DNA of 64,000 bases from an uncultured Faecalibacterium sp. (GCA_934561115.1 CAKTFS010000005.1:9432-73431), one strand, 5' to 3'. Shown: positions 52,884-61,387, counted from the first letter of the stretch. The notes: a model not told the origin generated them from the sequence alone. Numbers and translations are program-made.

Positions 52884-53990
52884 TTATTCAGCGTCTGCTG
52901 CGTCCTTCTTGGGCTCTTCGTCCTCGCCGTAGTAGCCGCTCTCGGGACGGATATCAATGTTGTAGCCGGTCAGGCGGGCGCACAGGCGGGCGTTCTGACC
53001 CTTGTTGCCGATGGCCAGGCTCAGCTGCTGGTCGGGCACGGTGACGCGGCAGGAGCGGGTCTCGCCGGGCAGCAGCTCCACCTTGACCACCTTGGCGGGG
53101 CTCAGGGCTGCGGAGATGAACTCAGAGATATCTTCGCTCCACTTGACGATGTCGATCTTCTCGCCGCCCAGCTTTTCCACAACAGCGGCCACGCGGGCGC
53201 CGTGCTCGCCGATGCAGGCAGAAACAGGGTTGACGTTGGGGTCCTTGGACCAGACAGCCATCTTGGTGCGGGCACCGGCCTCGCGGCTGATGGCCTTTAC
53301 CTCCACAGTGCCGTCAAAGATCTCGGGCACTTCCAGCTCAAACAGGCGCTTGACAAGGCCGGGATGGGTGCGGCTGATCATCACGCGGGGGCCGCGCTCG
53401 GTGCTGACCACGTCCACGATGTAGACCTGCAGGGTCTCGCCCTCGGTGTACACCTCGCCGGGCACCTGCTCGTTGCGGGGCAGAACAGCCTCGCCGCCCT
53501 TGCCCAGATCCAGCGCAACGATGCCCTTCTCGGTATCCACGCGGGTAACGGTGGCCTGCACGATATCATGTGCGCGGGACTGGATCTCGCTGAGCTGCTG
53601 GTTGCGCTCGGCCTCGCGGATGCCCTGACGGATGACGTGCTTTGCGGTCTGGGCAGCAATGCGGCCGAAATCGCGGGTCTTGAGCGGGGTGATGATGCGG
53701 TCGCCCACTTCGTAGCTGCTGCGGATCTTGCGTGCCTCGGTCACGCCGATCTCGGCGTGCTCGTCGTACCAGTCCTCGTCTGCCACGATGTCCTGGATCA
53801 GAGCCACGTCAAAGCGGCCGGTGTCGGGGTCGATGTCCACACGGATGTGATCCTCCTCGACCTCATAGTTCTTCTTGACGGCAATGATGATAGCCGCCTT
53901 GATCTTTTCGATCAGGTACTCTGCGGTGATGCCGCGCTCATGCTCCAGCATGGAGAGCGCTTCAAAAAAGTCCTTATTCGCTGCTGTCAT
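52884..53990 (-). CDS. nusA: Transcription termination/antitermination protein NusA
   Basis: 368 residues from the ATG at 53990 (AGGAGG 10 nt upstream). An N-terminal RNA polymerase-binding domain (1-130) precedes S1 (about 135-200) and two KH domains (ACIGEHGARV; LAIGNKGQNARL). It lacks the acidic repeats of the E. coli protein, as is normal in Firmicutes. The tail is acidic (YYGEDEEPKKDAADAE). Confidence 0.96.
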   Translation of the reverse strand: MTAANKDFFEALSMLEHERGITAEYLIEKIKAAIIIAVKKNYEVEEDHIRVDIDPDTGRFDVALIQDIVADEDWYDEHAEIGVTEARKIRSSYEVGDRIITPLKTRDFGRIAAQTAKHVIRQGIREAERNQQLSEIQSRAHDIVQATVTRVDTEKGIVALDLGKGGEAVLPRNEQVPGEVYTEGETLQVYIVDVVSTERGPRVMISRTHPGLVKRLFELEVPEIFDGTVEVKAISREAGARTKMAVWSKDPNVNPVSACIGEHGARVAAVVEKLGGEKIDIVKWSEDISEFISAALSPAKVVKVELLPGETRSCRVTVPDQQLSLAIGNKGQNARLCARLTGYNIDIRPESGYYGEDEEPKKDAADAE

Positions 53991-54046
53991 TTTTCGGGTT
54001 CCTCCTATATATTTTGTTCTCTTTTCTCCATCAGAGACGGTTCTTC

Positions 54047-54532
54047 TCAGTTGAACAGATCCTCGTCGTCGCACAGCTGCACGCCGGAGGCTGCATTTAC
54101 TTCAAAGGTCACGGGGCCGTTCTCGGTCTCCAGCGTTACGGTGCTGCCCTCGCGGCCGGTCAGGATGCCGGCAAGTTCCCGCACGCCGTCGGCGTTGGGG
54201 CGGATCAGCTTTGCCCGCACCTTCTGGCCCTTGAGCGCCTCGTAGTGCTCCGGGCGGGTCAGCTTGCGGCCAAGGCCGGGGCTGCCCACCTCCAGATAAT
54301 AGCTCTGGTCGATGGGGTCTGCCTCATCCAGAATGGGGTCCAGTGCGTGGGACACCTCTGCACAGGTGTCGGTATCCATGGTGCCGTCCCGGTCGATGAG
54401 GATGCGAAGATACCAGTCCGGCCCTTCCTTCTCAAAAACCACATCCCACAGGCGCAGACCCATGCCTTCCACCGTGGGACGGACAAGCGCTTCCACTCTC
54501 TGCGCGGTGTTGCCGCCAGACTGCTTCGCCAT
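54047..54532 (-). CDS. rimP: Ribosome maturation factor RimP
   Basis: 161 residues from the ATG at 54532 (GGAGG 7 nt upstream). 30S assembly factor. GLRLWDVVFEKEG, LRILIDRDG and the hallmark YYLEVGSPGLGRKL are clear. First gene of the rimP-nusA-ylxR-ylxQ-infB-rbfA-nrnA-truB-ribF operon, with promoter at 54607-54635 and a leader hairpin at 54554-54581. Confidence 0.95.
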   Translation of the reverse strand: MAKQSGGNTAQRVEALVRPTVEGMGLRLWDVVFEKEGPDWYLRILIDRDGTMDTDTCAEVSHALDPILDEADPIDQSYYLEVGSPGLGRKLTRPEHYEALKGQKVRAKLIRPNADGVRELAGILTGREGSTVTLETENGPVTFEVNAASGVQLCDDEDLFN

Positions 54533-54553
54533 AAAAAACCTCCAAACAAACAA

Positions 54554-54581
54554 GAAACGCGGACCTTGCGGCCCACGTTTC
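54554..54581 (-). promoter_or_regulatory. Leader hairpin of the rimP-nusA operon
   Basis: GAAACGUGGGCC-GCAA-GGUCCGCGUUUC, a continuous 12-bp stem with a GNRA loop, followed by UUGUUUGUUU and then the ribosome site. It may be a weak attenuator. Confidence 0.5.
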
Positions 54582-54606
54582 AGGTTAAACTATATCGTAC
54601 TACTAG

Positions 54607-54635
54607 AATATAGCATACTCTTGCGATTTATGCAA
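54607..54635 (-). promoter_or_regulatory. Promoter of the rimP-nusA operon
   Basis: TTGCAT at 54630-54635, 17-bp spacer, TATATT at 54607-54612. Confidence 0.75.
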
Positions 54636-54679
54636 GCATTTTCGCAATTTTTTTGCTGTTGTACGCCCTTTGGGGCTTT

Positions 54680-55921
54680 TTACAGTACCCAGACGCCGTT
54701 TTCAAACAGCGGCACGGTGCGGCCGTCGCGGCATTTGCCGGTGATGCGGCTGTCCTCTGCACCGATCATCACATCCTCGTGCAGGGAGGAGTGGTTCATG
54801 CCGCGGGCTGCCAGTTCTTCCTTAGAAAGGCCGGTGCCGCCCACGGTGGTGCCGGGGTAGCTGTCGCCAAAGGCGATGTGGCAGGCGGCGTTCTCGTCAA
54901 ACAGAGTGTTGTAGAACAGCTTGCCACTGCGGTTGATGGGGCTGGAAGCAGGCACCAGCGCCACCTCGCCGATGTGGCGTGCGCCCTCGTCGGTGTCCAG
55001 CAGCTGACCCAGCAGGTCTGCGCCCTCGTCCGCACCGTGCTCCACCACCTTGCCGTCCTTGAAGGTGACATGGAAGTTCTTGATCAGCTGTCCATTAAAA
55101 ACATAGGGCTTTGTGCCGTAAACGATGCCGTCCACCTTATCCTTATGGGGCGCGGTGAACACCTCCTCGGTGGGGATGTTGGGCAGGAAGGGCACGCCCT
55201 TCTCGTTTTTGCTGCCGGCGCTCTCCCACACCGCCTGCTCGGCCAGACCCACGGTCAGGTCGGTGCCGTTGGCGCTTTCAAAATGCACGCTTTCCAGATC
55301 AAGGGCATTCATCTTTGCGCCCAGCTCGTTCAGGCGGTCCAGATGCTTCTGCCACTCCCCTACCGGGTCGCCGCCGGTCACGCGGCAGGTATCAAAGATC
55401 AGCTTCCACTGTGCCTCAATGGCTGCGGCAGTGTCCAGCTCCGGGAACATCTTCTTTGCCCAGGGCGCGGCGGGCAGGGCGGCGATGGACCACTGCACCC
55501 GGTCGTTCATGGTGTACTCCCGCCACGGCTGCATAAAGCTGCGGTTCGCGCTGTTCACCCGGCTGATCTTAGCGCCGTCCAGCCCGGCAAACAGTTCCGG
55601 GTCGTCCGCGATGAGGTGCAGCACGCACACACCGCCCTCGCTCTCGGCGTAGTCCAGATAGCGGCGCAGCTGCCAGCCCTTGTGGTCGGTCAGTGCCTCC
55701 TCGCTGCCCAGCTCCATGCGGATGCGGGTAACAGCATCATCCTGCCAGTTCACCTGCACGTCCCGTGCACCGGCTTCGTAGGCGCTGCGCACGCACAGCC
55801 GTGCCAGCGGCGCACCTTCCAGCGGGCAGTTGATGATAAGGGTCTGCCCCGGCTGCGGGTTCACACCCACCCGGACGATAAAATCTGCATACTTCTGCAG
55901 CAGTTCGTTAAAGTTTTCCAC
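54680..55921 (-). CDS. M29-family aminopeptidase
   Basis: 413 residues, starting at a GTG (55921) behind AGGAGG. Thermophilic-type (AmpS/PepS/AmpT) cytoplasmic metallopeptidase releasing N-terminal residues. Recognisable parts are NFNELLQKYADFIVRVGVN, the metal-site regions NIPTEEVFTAPH, DEGARHIGEVALV, LFDENAACHIAFGDS and MNHSSLHEDVMIG. A single-gene unit between the symporter and rimP. Confidence 0.93.
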   Translation of the reverse strand: MENFNELLQKYADFIVRVGVNPQPGQTLIINCPLEGAPLARLCVRSAYEAGARDVQVNWQDDAVTRIRMELGSEEALTDHKGWQLRRYLDYAESEGGVCVLHLIADDPELFAGLDGAKISRVNSANRSFMQPWREYTMNDRVQWSIAALPAAPWAKKMFPELDTAAAIEAQWKLIFDTCRVTGGDPVGEWQKHLDRLNELGAKMNALDLESVHFESANGTDLTVGLAEQAVWESAGSKNEKGVPFLPNIPTEEVFTAPHKDKVDGIVYGTKPYVFNGQLIKNFHVTFKDGKVVEHGADEGADLLGQLLDTDEGARHIGEVALVPASSPINRSGKLFYNTLFDENAACHIAFGDSYPGTTVGGTGLSKEELAARGMNHSSLHEDVMIGAEDSRITGKCRDGRTVPLFENGVWVL

Positions 55922-56012
55922 GTCAGAACCTCCTGTGGTGCAAAATCACCGTTGTTTTTCTCTCAGTATACCGCGTTCCGGCGTTTCTGTCCACTATGGG
56001 CAGAGCTGCCGC

Positions 56013-57404
56013 TCACCCCTCCGATTCAAAAAAGGCGCGGGTCAGCTGCACCACCGTACCGGAAAGCAGCAGCAGCGCAATGAGGTTGGGGATGCTCATC
56101 AGACCGTTGAAGGTATCGGCGATGCTCCACAGCAGGCCAAGGTCCATGGTAGCGCCCAGAATGGCTACCAGAGAGTACACCACAAAGAAGGGGCGCGCCA
56201 CCTTGTTGCTCTTGCACAGGAACACCAGAAAGCGGGAGCCATACAGACCCCAGCCGATGATGGTGGAAAAGGCAAAGCAGCACAGCGCCACGGCAGTAAA
56301 AATGGAAGCCCAGCCGCCGTAGGTGGTGGTAAAGCCGGAGATGGTCAGCTCCGCACCGGCAGCTGCGCCGTAGCTGATTGGGATGCCGCTGCACAGGATG
56401 ACCAGCGCGGTCAGGGTGCAGATGACAATGGTATCGGCAAACACTTCAAAAATGCCGAACATGCCCTGCTTGGCCGGCTTTTTGGTGTCGGCGCAGGCAT
56501 GGGCGATGGAACCGGTGCCAAGACCGGCCTCGTTGGAAAAAATACCGCGGGAAACGCCCTTTTGCATACTGACGAACAAACTGCCGATGGTGCCGCCGGT
56601 AAAGGCAGCGGGGTTGAACGCGCCCGCTACAATGGATTCCAGCACATAGGGCAGGCGGGAGAAGTTGAGCACCACCACGCCCACCGACAGCACAATATAG
56701 AACAGTGCCATAAAGGGCACCAGCTTCTCGCTTACGCTGCCAATGCGCTTGATGCCGCCCAGCAGCACCAGTGCCACCAGCACCGCCACAAGGATGCCCA
56801 CAATGAGGTTGAGGGTAGGCAGAAAGCCATTGCCCACCAGCCCGTATTCCAGCAGGGCAGTATCCACTGCCGCCACGATGGTATTTACCTGCGTTGCGTT
56901 GCCGGTGCCGAACACGGTCAGCACGCCGAACAGCGCGTACAGCACGGCCAGAAACTGCCAGCGGCGGCCAAGGCCGTTTTTAATATAGTACATCGGGCCG
57001 CCCACCCACTCGCCGGTGTCGCTGCGCTCCCGGAAATGCACGGCCAGCGTCACCTCGGCAAACTTGGTGCACATGCCCAGCAGCGCAGAGCACCACATCC
57101 AGAACACGGCACCCGGGCCGCCGATGGCAATAGCACCCGCCACACCGGCAATGTTACCGGTGCCCACCGTGCCCGCCAGCGCGGTGCACACCGCCTGAAA
57201 GGGGGTCATGGCACCGTCCGAAGCGTCCCGCTTGCGGAACATCCGGCCCACGGTGGTGCGGATGGCGTAGGGGAATTTGCGGATCTGCAAAAAGCCCGTG
57301 CGGACACTGAGCAGCAAGCCCACGCCAATGATGCACACCATGGCGGGGATGCCCCAGATAAAGCTGTTCACCGCCTGATTGACGGCGGCAATGGTCTCGA
57401 TCAT
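56013..57404 (-). CDS. Sodium:alanine symporter (AGCS family)
   Basis: 463 residues from the ATG at 57404; upstream in-frame starts have poor spacing to AGAGG. About 11 transmembrane segments. Family motifs: FQAVCTALAGTVGTGNIAGVA, GGPGAVFWMW, GGPMYYIKNGLG and GIFSNEAGLGTGSIAHA. Takes up alanine or glycine with Na+ at the cytoplasmic membrane. It may depend on the sodium gradient to which the OadB-type pump at 61.7 kb could contribute, but that is inference. Confidence 0.93.
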   Translation of the reverse strand: MIETIAAVNQAVNSFIWGIPAMVCIIGVGLLLSVRTGFLQIRKFPYAIRTTVGRMFRKRDASDGAMTPFQAVCTALAGTVGTGNIAGVAGAIAIGGPGAVFWMWCSALLGMCTKFAEVTLAVHFRERSDTGEWVGGPMYYIKNGLGRRWQFLAVLYALFGVLTVFGTGNATQVNTIVAAVDTALLEYGLVGNGFLPTLNLIVGILVAVLVALVLLGGIKRIGSVSEKLVPFMALFYIVLSVGVVVLNFSRLPYVLESIVAGAFNPAAFTGGTIGSLFVSMQKGVSRGIFSNEAGLGTGSIAHACADTKKPAKQGMFGIFEVFADTIVICTLTALVILCSGIPISYGAAAGAELTISGFTTTYGGWASIFTAVALCCFAFSTIIGWGLYGSRFLVFLCKSNKVARPFFVVYSLVAILGATMDLGLLWSIADTFNGLMSIPNLIALLLLSGTVVQLTRAFFESEG

Positions 57405-57518
57405 ATACTTCCACATCCTCTGTAATATCTTGCGCACTGACAGTTTTTGTCAAAACACGAAAAATATTTTACCGTACTTTTCCCGTAGTGTCAATGAAAA
57501 ATCATGGTTCAAGCATAA

Positions 57519-57651
57519 AACCCTCTCAGCCAAAGCCTGACGGCTTTGTCAGCTCCCCCGAGGGGGGAGCTTTTCGCCATCTTCCGGTAAGTAGAGCAAA
57601 ACCTCCCCCTTTCGGGGGAGGTGGCATCGCGTAGCGATGACGGAGAGGGTT
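57519..57651. repeat. Intergenic repeat copy 6 (MATE/symporter)
   Basis: 133 bp, AACCCTCTC to GAGAGGGTT. Inner hairpins AAAGCC-TGAC-GGCTTT, AGCTCCCCC/GGGGGAGCT, ACCTCCCCC/GGGGGAGGT and CATCGC-GTA-GCGATG. Stem sequences differ from other copies but stay paired. It and the following terminator account for the roughly 400 bp between the symporter and MATE genes. Confidence 0.85.
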
Positions 57652-57706
57652 CAAGCCGTAGGAAACAGGCGCTGCGCTGCCGTTTGCCTTCAACTCTCTA
57701 TTCGTG

Positions 57707-57747
57707 AAAAAGTGGTTCAGAAACGCCCGCAGGCGTTTCTGAACCAC
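57707..57747 (-). terminator. MATE gene terminator with UGCG tetraloop
   Basis: On the minus strand GTGGTTCAGAAACGCC-TGCG-GGCGTTTCTGAACCAC, a perfect 16-bp stem followed by TTTTTCACG. Member of the terminator family. Confidence 0.8.
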
Positions 57748-57801
57748 AAACTATAAAAATATTTTTTCCTTACCGTCCCGCTGCAAAGCAGCAGACCGCG
57801 C

Positions 57802-59136
57802 TCAGCCCTTGCGGCTGACCGCCCGGCGGTAGACCGCACCGGAGACCACCGCCGCCAGCACCTCGGTAAGCCAGAAGGCGTGCCATACGCCGTCTGCGCC
57901 CAGCCAGTTACACAGCAGTGCAGCCAACGGCATGATAAAAACGACATACCGGCACAGCGCGATGACCAGAGATTCTGCACCCTTGCCCAGCCCCTCCAGC
58001 GCACCGGAGACGGTTGTTGAGACCGCCGAGATGACAAAGCCGATGCTGATGATGCGCAAAGCGGTCTGCCCGGCGGCGATGGTTTCGGGATTCTGGGTGA
58101 ACAGCCCCATCAGCTGTCCGGAGGCAAACTGACAGATGACCGTGCCCGCTGCCATGATACCTGCGCTCATAAGCAGGGTCAGCTGGAACAGCTTTTTCAC
58201 CCGGGCGTGCTCCCGCGCACCGTAATTGTAGCCGATGAGCGGGCGCATGCCCTGCACGAAGCCGTTGGCGGGCAGATACAAAAAGGTCTGCAATTTATAA
58301 TAGATGCCCAGCACCACCACATAACTCTGGGAGAAAGCCGCCAGCAGGCCGTTGAGGAAGGTGACCAGCAGCGAGGGCAGCGCCAGATTCAGGATAGCCG
58401 GAATGCCAATGGCGTACAGTCTGCCGTCCAGCACCGCGTCCGGGCGCAGATAGCTGCGGCGCAGCCGCACCGGCAGCTCGGTACGCAGATAGACCACAAG
58501 GTAGACCACCACACTGAGCACCTGACCGATGCCGGTAGCCAGCGCTGCGCCCGCAATGCCCATGGCAGGCACCGGCCCCAGCCCGAAGATGAGCACAGGG
58601 TCCAGTAAAATATTGCACACGCAGCCGGTGATCAGCGCGACCATGGACACCTTCATGCGACCCACCGCCTGAAAGATCTTTTCAAAGGCCAGCGAGACCA
58701 TGTTCACGACCAAAAACAGGAACACGATGGTGGAGTAGGTAATGCCGGCGGCGATCAGCGTCTCGTCCTGCGTAAAACGGCGCAGAAAGCCGGGCATGAT
58801 GGCAATGCTGACCGCCATCATCACCACGCCGTGCACAAGGCTGAGCACAAAGCCGTGGGTGGCGGCCATCTCGGCCTTTTCGCGGTCGCCCGCGCCCAGA
58901 TACAGCGCGATCATGGCGTTGATGCCGATGCCAAAGCCGATGGCGATGGCGTTGGAAAAGTTCTGGATGGGGAACACCAGACTTAAAGCGGTCATGGCGT
59001 CCTCGCTGATGCGCGCCACAAACAGGCTGTCCACGATGTTGTACAGGCTGTTTACCAGCATGGAGATCACGTTGGGCAGCGCCATCGAGAGCAGCAGCGG
59101 CAGCACCGGCTTCTCCTTCATAAAAGTTTCGTTCAT
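57802..59136 (-). CDS. MATE-family efflux transporter
   Basis: 444 residues, 12 predicted transmembrane segments in two homologous halves. Typical MATE features: PVLPLLLSMALPNVISMLVNSLYNIVD (segment 1 region), GFGIGINAMIALYLGAGD and, in the second half, GFVQGMRPLIGYNYGAREHARV. Exports cationic or toxic compounds in exchange for Na+ or H+; the substrate is unknown. AGGTG lies upstream of the ATG. A 200-nt leader with an intrinsic terminator precedes it. Confidence 0.92.
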   Translation of the reverse strand: MNETFMKEKPVLPLLLSMALPNVISMLVNSLYNIVDSLFVARISEDAMTALSLVFPIQNFSNAIAIGFGIGINAMIALYLGAGDREKAEMAATHGFVLSLVHGVVMMAVSIAIMPGFLRRFTQDETLIAAGITYSTIVFLFLVVNMVSLAFEKIFQAVGRMKVSMVALITGCVCNILLDPVLIFGLGPVPAMGIAGAALATGIGQVLSVVVYLVVYLRTELPVRLRRSYLRPDAVLDGRLYAIGIPAILNLALPSLLVTFLNGLLAAFSQSYVVVLGIYYKLQTFLYLPANGFVQGMRPLIGYNYGAREHARVKKLFQLTLLMSAGIMAAGTVICQFASGQLMGLFTQNPETIAAGQTALRIISIGFVISAVSTTVSGALEGLGKGAESLVIALCRYVVFIMPLAALLCNWLGADGVWHAFWLTEVLAAVVSGAVYRRAVSRKG

Positions 59137-59215
59137 TGAAAAATTTCACCTGCTATCTGTAAAAAGTCAAAATGTGGCGGGCACAGCATCGGCCTGCAGC
59201 CGGTTTCCAGCGCAC

Positions 59216-59256
59216 AAAAAAGCCACACAATGACCTTTGGGGGGCCATTGTGTGGC
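59216..59256 (-). terminator. Terminator in the leader of the MATE gene
   Basis: On the minus strand GCCACACAATG pairs with CATTGTGTGGC, followed by TTTTTTG, about 80 nt before the ATG. An upstream GUGUGG (about 59287) could pair with CCACAC and act as an antiterminator. Confidence 0.75.
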
Positions 59257-59350
59257 GAAAAGTAGCAATGTTGCTGTAAAAATCCACACGGTTTTTATGA
59301 TCGCGGCAGCTGTCCGCGATATGCACCCTGCAAATTTGCCGGCTGCAACT
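59257..59350 (-). promoter_or_regulatory. Candidate regulatory leader of the MATE gene
   Basis: About 95 nt from the predicted transcript start to the terminator. Contains AUCGCGG-ACAGCUG-CCGCGAU and the GUGUGG antiterminator candidate. No known riboswitch class (such as guanidine-I) was recognised. Confidence 0.45.
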
Positions 59351-59355
59351 CCAGC

Positions 59356-59384
59356 AGAATACCACATCCCCGGCAGTATGTCAA
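59356..59384 (-). promoter_or_regulatory. Promoter of the MATE leader
   Basis: TTGACA at 59379-59384, 17-bp spacer, TATTCT at 59356-59361. Divergent from the phosphodiesterase promoter. Confidence 0.78.
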
Positions 59385-59420
59385 GGGGTTCCGGTGCAAA
59401 AGTATGACTTTTACGAAAGC

Positions 59421-59449
59421 TTGACCATTTTTACAGCAGGCGCTACAAT
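59421..59449 (+). promoter_or_regulatory. Promoter of the phosphodiesterase gene
   Basis: TTGACC at 59421-59426, 17-bp spacer, TACAAT at 59444-59449. Confidence 0.75.
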
Positions 59450-59482
59450 AAGGCAAACCGGCTTTAAGGGAGGACACTGTAT

Positions 59483-60028
59483 ATGAAATGGATGATCGCA
59501 TCAGACCTGCACGGCTCCTATTATTATGCGCAGCAGCTGCAGCAGGCCTTTGAACGGGAGCAGGCCGACCGCCTGCTGTTTCTGGGAGACCTGCTCTACC
59601 ACGGCCCTCGCAACGACCTGCCCTGGGACTACGCCCCCAAAAAAGTCATCCCGCTGCTGAACAGCCTTGCGCCCAAGCTGCTGTGCGTGCGCGGCAACTG
59701 CGACGCCGAGGTAGACCAGATGGTGCTCAATTTCCCGGTGCTGGCAGATTACGCAGTGCTGCCGGTGGGGCAGCGGCTGATCTATGTCACCCACGGCCAT
59801 GTGTTCAACCTGAACCATCTGCCGCCCCTTGCCCCGGGGGACATTCTGCTCCACGGCCACACCCATGTGCCCGCATGGACGGACTTCGGACAGGGGAACC
59901 TTTACCTGAACCCCGGTTCCGTGAGCATCCCCAAGGAAAACACCGCCCACAGCTACATGACCTTAACGGGAAACACCGCCTGCTGGAAGACTATGGAGGG
60001 CGCGTGCTACCATCAGCTGCAGTTGTGA
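59483..60028 (+). CDS. yfcE: YfcE-type metallophosphodiesterase
   Basis: 181 residues, full length for the YfcE/MJ0936 calcineurin-like group. Metal-binding motifs are complete: ASDLHGS (D-x-H), LGDLLYHGPRN (GD), RGNCD (GNxD/H variant), VTHGH and LLHGHTHVP. Acts on phosphodiesters in the cytoplasm with Mn2+ or similar; the natural substrate is unknown. ATG at 59483 follows GGGAGGA. Its own promoter lies 35-60 nt upstream. Confidence 0.92.
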   Translation: MKWMIASDLHGSYYYAQQLQQAFEREQADRLLFLGDLLYHGPRNDLPWDYAPKKVIPLLNSLAPKLLCVRGNCDAEVDQMVLNFPVLADYAVLPVGQRLIYVTHGHVFNLNHLPPLAPGDILLHGHTHVPAWTDFGQGNLYLNPGSVSIPKENTAHSYMTLTGNTACWKTMEGACYHQLQL

Positions 60029-60076
60029 TAATGTTGTGATATTCCAGTTTTTCCCGGCAAAAGCCGGAAAAAGCCC

Positions 60077-60105
60077 TTGACGAACTGCCCGAAATGCTGT
60101 AAACT
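60077..60105 (+). promoter_or_regulatory. Promoter of the orphan small RNA
   Basis: TTGACG at 60077-60082, 17-bp spacer, TAAACT at 60100-60105. Confidence 0.7.
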
Positions 60106-60111
60106 AAGTAC

Positions 60112-60237
60112 AACCTTTAAAAATAGAGGGAGCTGTAAGCTTTGTACTGAACGCAGGCGGTACTAAGTGTAACAGTAAACCCCATAAGGCATCATAAAAA
60201 GACACCGGAGGCTTTGCATCGGCTTCCGGTGTTTTTT
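60112..60237 (+). ncRNA. Candidate small RNA (about 125 nt)
   Basis: A free-standing transcription unit with a promoter and a terminator but no usable reading frame: AGAGGGAG near 60126 leads only into early stops. It includes GUACUGAACGCAGGCGGUAC, a stem GUAC-N12-GUAC, and an unpaired A-rich stretch before the terminator. It lies between the phosphodiesterase and the pyruvate-kinase-like gene, and its terminator ends before the latter's own extended -10 (TGCTACAAT, about 60272-60280). The class is not recognised. Confidence 0.6.
60201..60237 (+). terminator. Terminator of the small RNA
   Basis: ACACCGGAGGC pairs with GCTTCCGGTGT (11 bp, one G-U) and TTTTTTT follows. Confidence 0.85.
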
Positions 60238-60311
60238 TATGCGCAGACGGACTATCTTTTACTGCGCGGTCATGCTACAATAGAAAGAAAACGCGTATTG
60301 CAGGAGGAATT

Positions 60312-61265
60312 ATGGATTTTTACGGAACCATCGGCCCCGCCTGTGCCGATGCAGCGCTTTTGCAGCAGATGGTGGAAGCCGGCATGACCGGCATCCGCAT
60401 GAATCTTTCTCACGGGCCGCTGGCAGCGCACGCGGACTGGCTAGCGCTGCTGCGCAAGGCCGGGGTCAAAAAGCTGCTCATCGACCTGCAGGGGCCGGAA
60501 TTACGCATCGGACGTCTGCCGCAGCCGCTGTCCCTGACCGCCGGGCAGACGGTGCGTCTGGGCACGCAGGGCATCCCCTGCCCTGCTGCGCTGGTGCAGG
60601 GCGTGCAGCCCGGCCAGGAGCTGCTGCTGGACGACGGCAAGCTGCTGGCGCGGGTGGACGCCGTGGAGCCGGACGCGCTCGTGTGCACCGTAGTGCGGGG
60701 CGGGGTACTGCAAAGCCGCAAAAGTCTGGCGGCACCGGGGGCAGATATCCAGATGCCCACCCTGACCACCGAGGACAAGGAAAACCTCGCCATCGCCGCA
60801 GGTTGCGGCGTTACCGGCGTGATGCTGCCCTTTGTGCGCGGTGCGGCAGATATCCGCAACCTGCGGCAGGCGCTGGCAGAAGCCGGTGCGCCGCAGCTGA
60901 AAATTCTTGCCAAAATCGAAAACCTTGCGGGCGTACAGGCACTGCCGGAGTTTTTGCCGCTGGTGGATGAAATAGTCATTGCCCGTGGCGACCTTGGCAA
61001 CGCGATGCCCTTGTGGGAGCTGCCCCGCTGCCAGAAGCAGCTTTCCGCCGCCTGCCGCGCAGCCGGAGTGCCCTTTATGGTGGTGACCCAGATGCTGGAC
61101 AGCATGCACACCCGGGCTGTACCCACCCGCGCCGAGGTGAGCGACATCTACAACGCCGTACTGGACGGTGCATCCAGCCTGATGCTCACCGGTGAGACCG
61201 CCGCCGGGCAGTACCCGGTACAGGCCATGGAGTATCTGGTGCGCACCGCCCGCACGGCGATGTGA
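60312..61265 (+). CDS. Pyruvate-kinase-like protein lacking the C-terminal domain
   Basis: 317 residues; normal pyruvate kinases are about 470-590. It covers the A barrel and the inserted B domain, ending right after TGETAAGQYPVQAMEYLV. Catalytic features mostly stay: TIGPA, GIRMNLSHG (Arg, Asn), IDLQGPELRIG (Asp kept, but the usual Lys of DTKGPEIR is Gln), ILAKIEN (Lys and Glu), VIARGDLGN and VVTQMLDSM. The effector-binding C domain is absent, and the sequence after the stop shows no remnant of it. It may be an unregulated phosphotransferase or act on another enol-phosphate. AGGAGG precedes the ATG. Confidence 0.85.
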   Translation: MDFYGTIGPACADAALLQQMVEAGMTGIRMNLSHGPLAAHADWLALLRKAGVKKLLIDLQGPELRIGRLPQPLSLTAGQTVRLGTQGIPCPAALVQGVQPGQELLLDDGKLLARVDAVEPDALVCTVVRGGVLQSRKSLAAPGADIQMPTLTTEDKENLAIAAGCGVTGVMLPFVRGAADIRNLRQALAEAGAPQLKILAKIENLAGVQALPEFLPLVDEIVIARGDLGNAMPLWELPRCQKQLSAACRAAGVPFMVVTQMLDSMHTRAVPTRAEVSDIYNAVLDGASSLMLTGETAAGQYPVQAMEYLVRTARTAM

Positions 61266-61276
61266 CAGAAACGGAT

Positions 61277-61387
61277 TCAGAATGCCCTCCGCTGCTTCCG
61301 GGTTGCAGCACCCAGCATCCGCTTCGTGCCTTGGGCGGCGGTCGTCGTCGTTGCTGGGCATTTTTAGCGGAAGGACTATTTATATTT
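61277..61387 (+). other. Pseudoknot-like conserved module, second copy
   Basis: GAATGCCCTCCGCT...CTGGGCATTTTTAGCGGAA. Interleaved ATGCCC/GGGCAT and CCGCT/AGCGG as at 42073-42132, but with an inserted CCCAGCA/TGCTGGG hairpin arm. It lies directly after the pyruvate-kinase-like stop codon. Confidence 0.5.

Noticed and set aside
59257..59350. Guanidine-I (ykkC) riboswitch ahead of the MATE gene
   Set aside because: The conserved ykkC core sequences are missing from the leader.
61266..61380. Frameshifted remnant of the pyruvate kinase C-terminal domain
   Set aside because: No frame after the stop resembles the domain; the stretch is instead the repeated pseudoknot-like module and a terminator.
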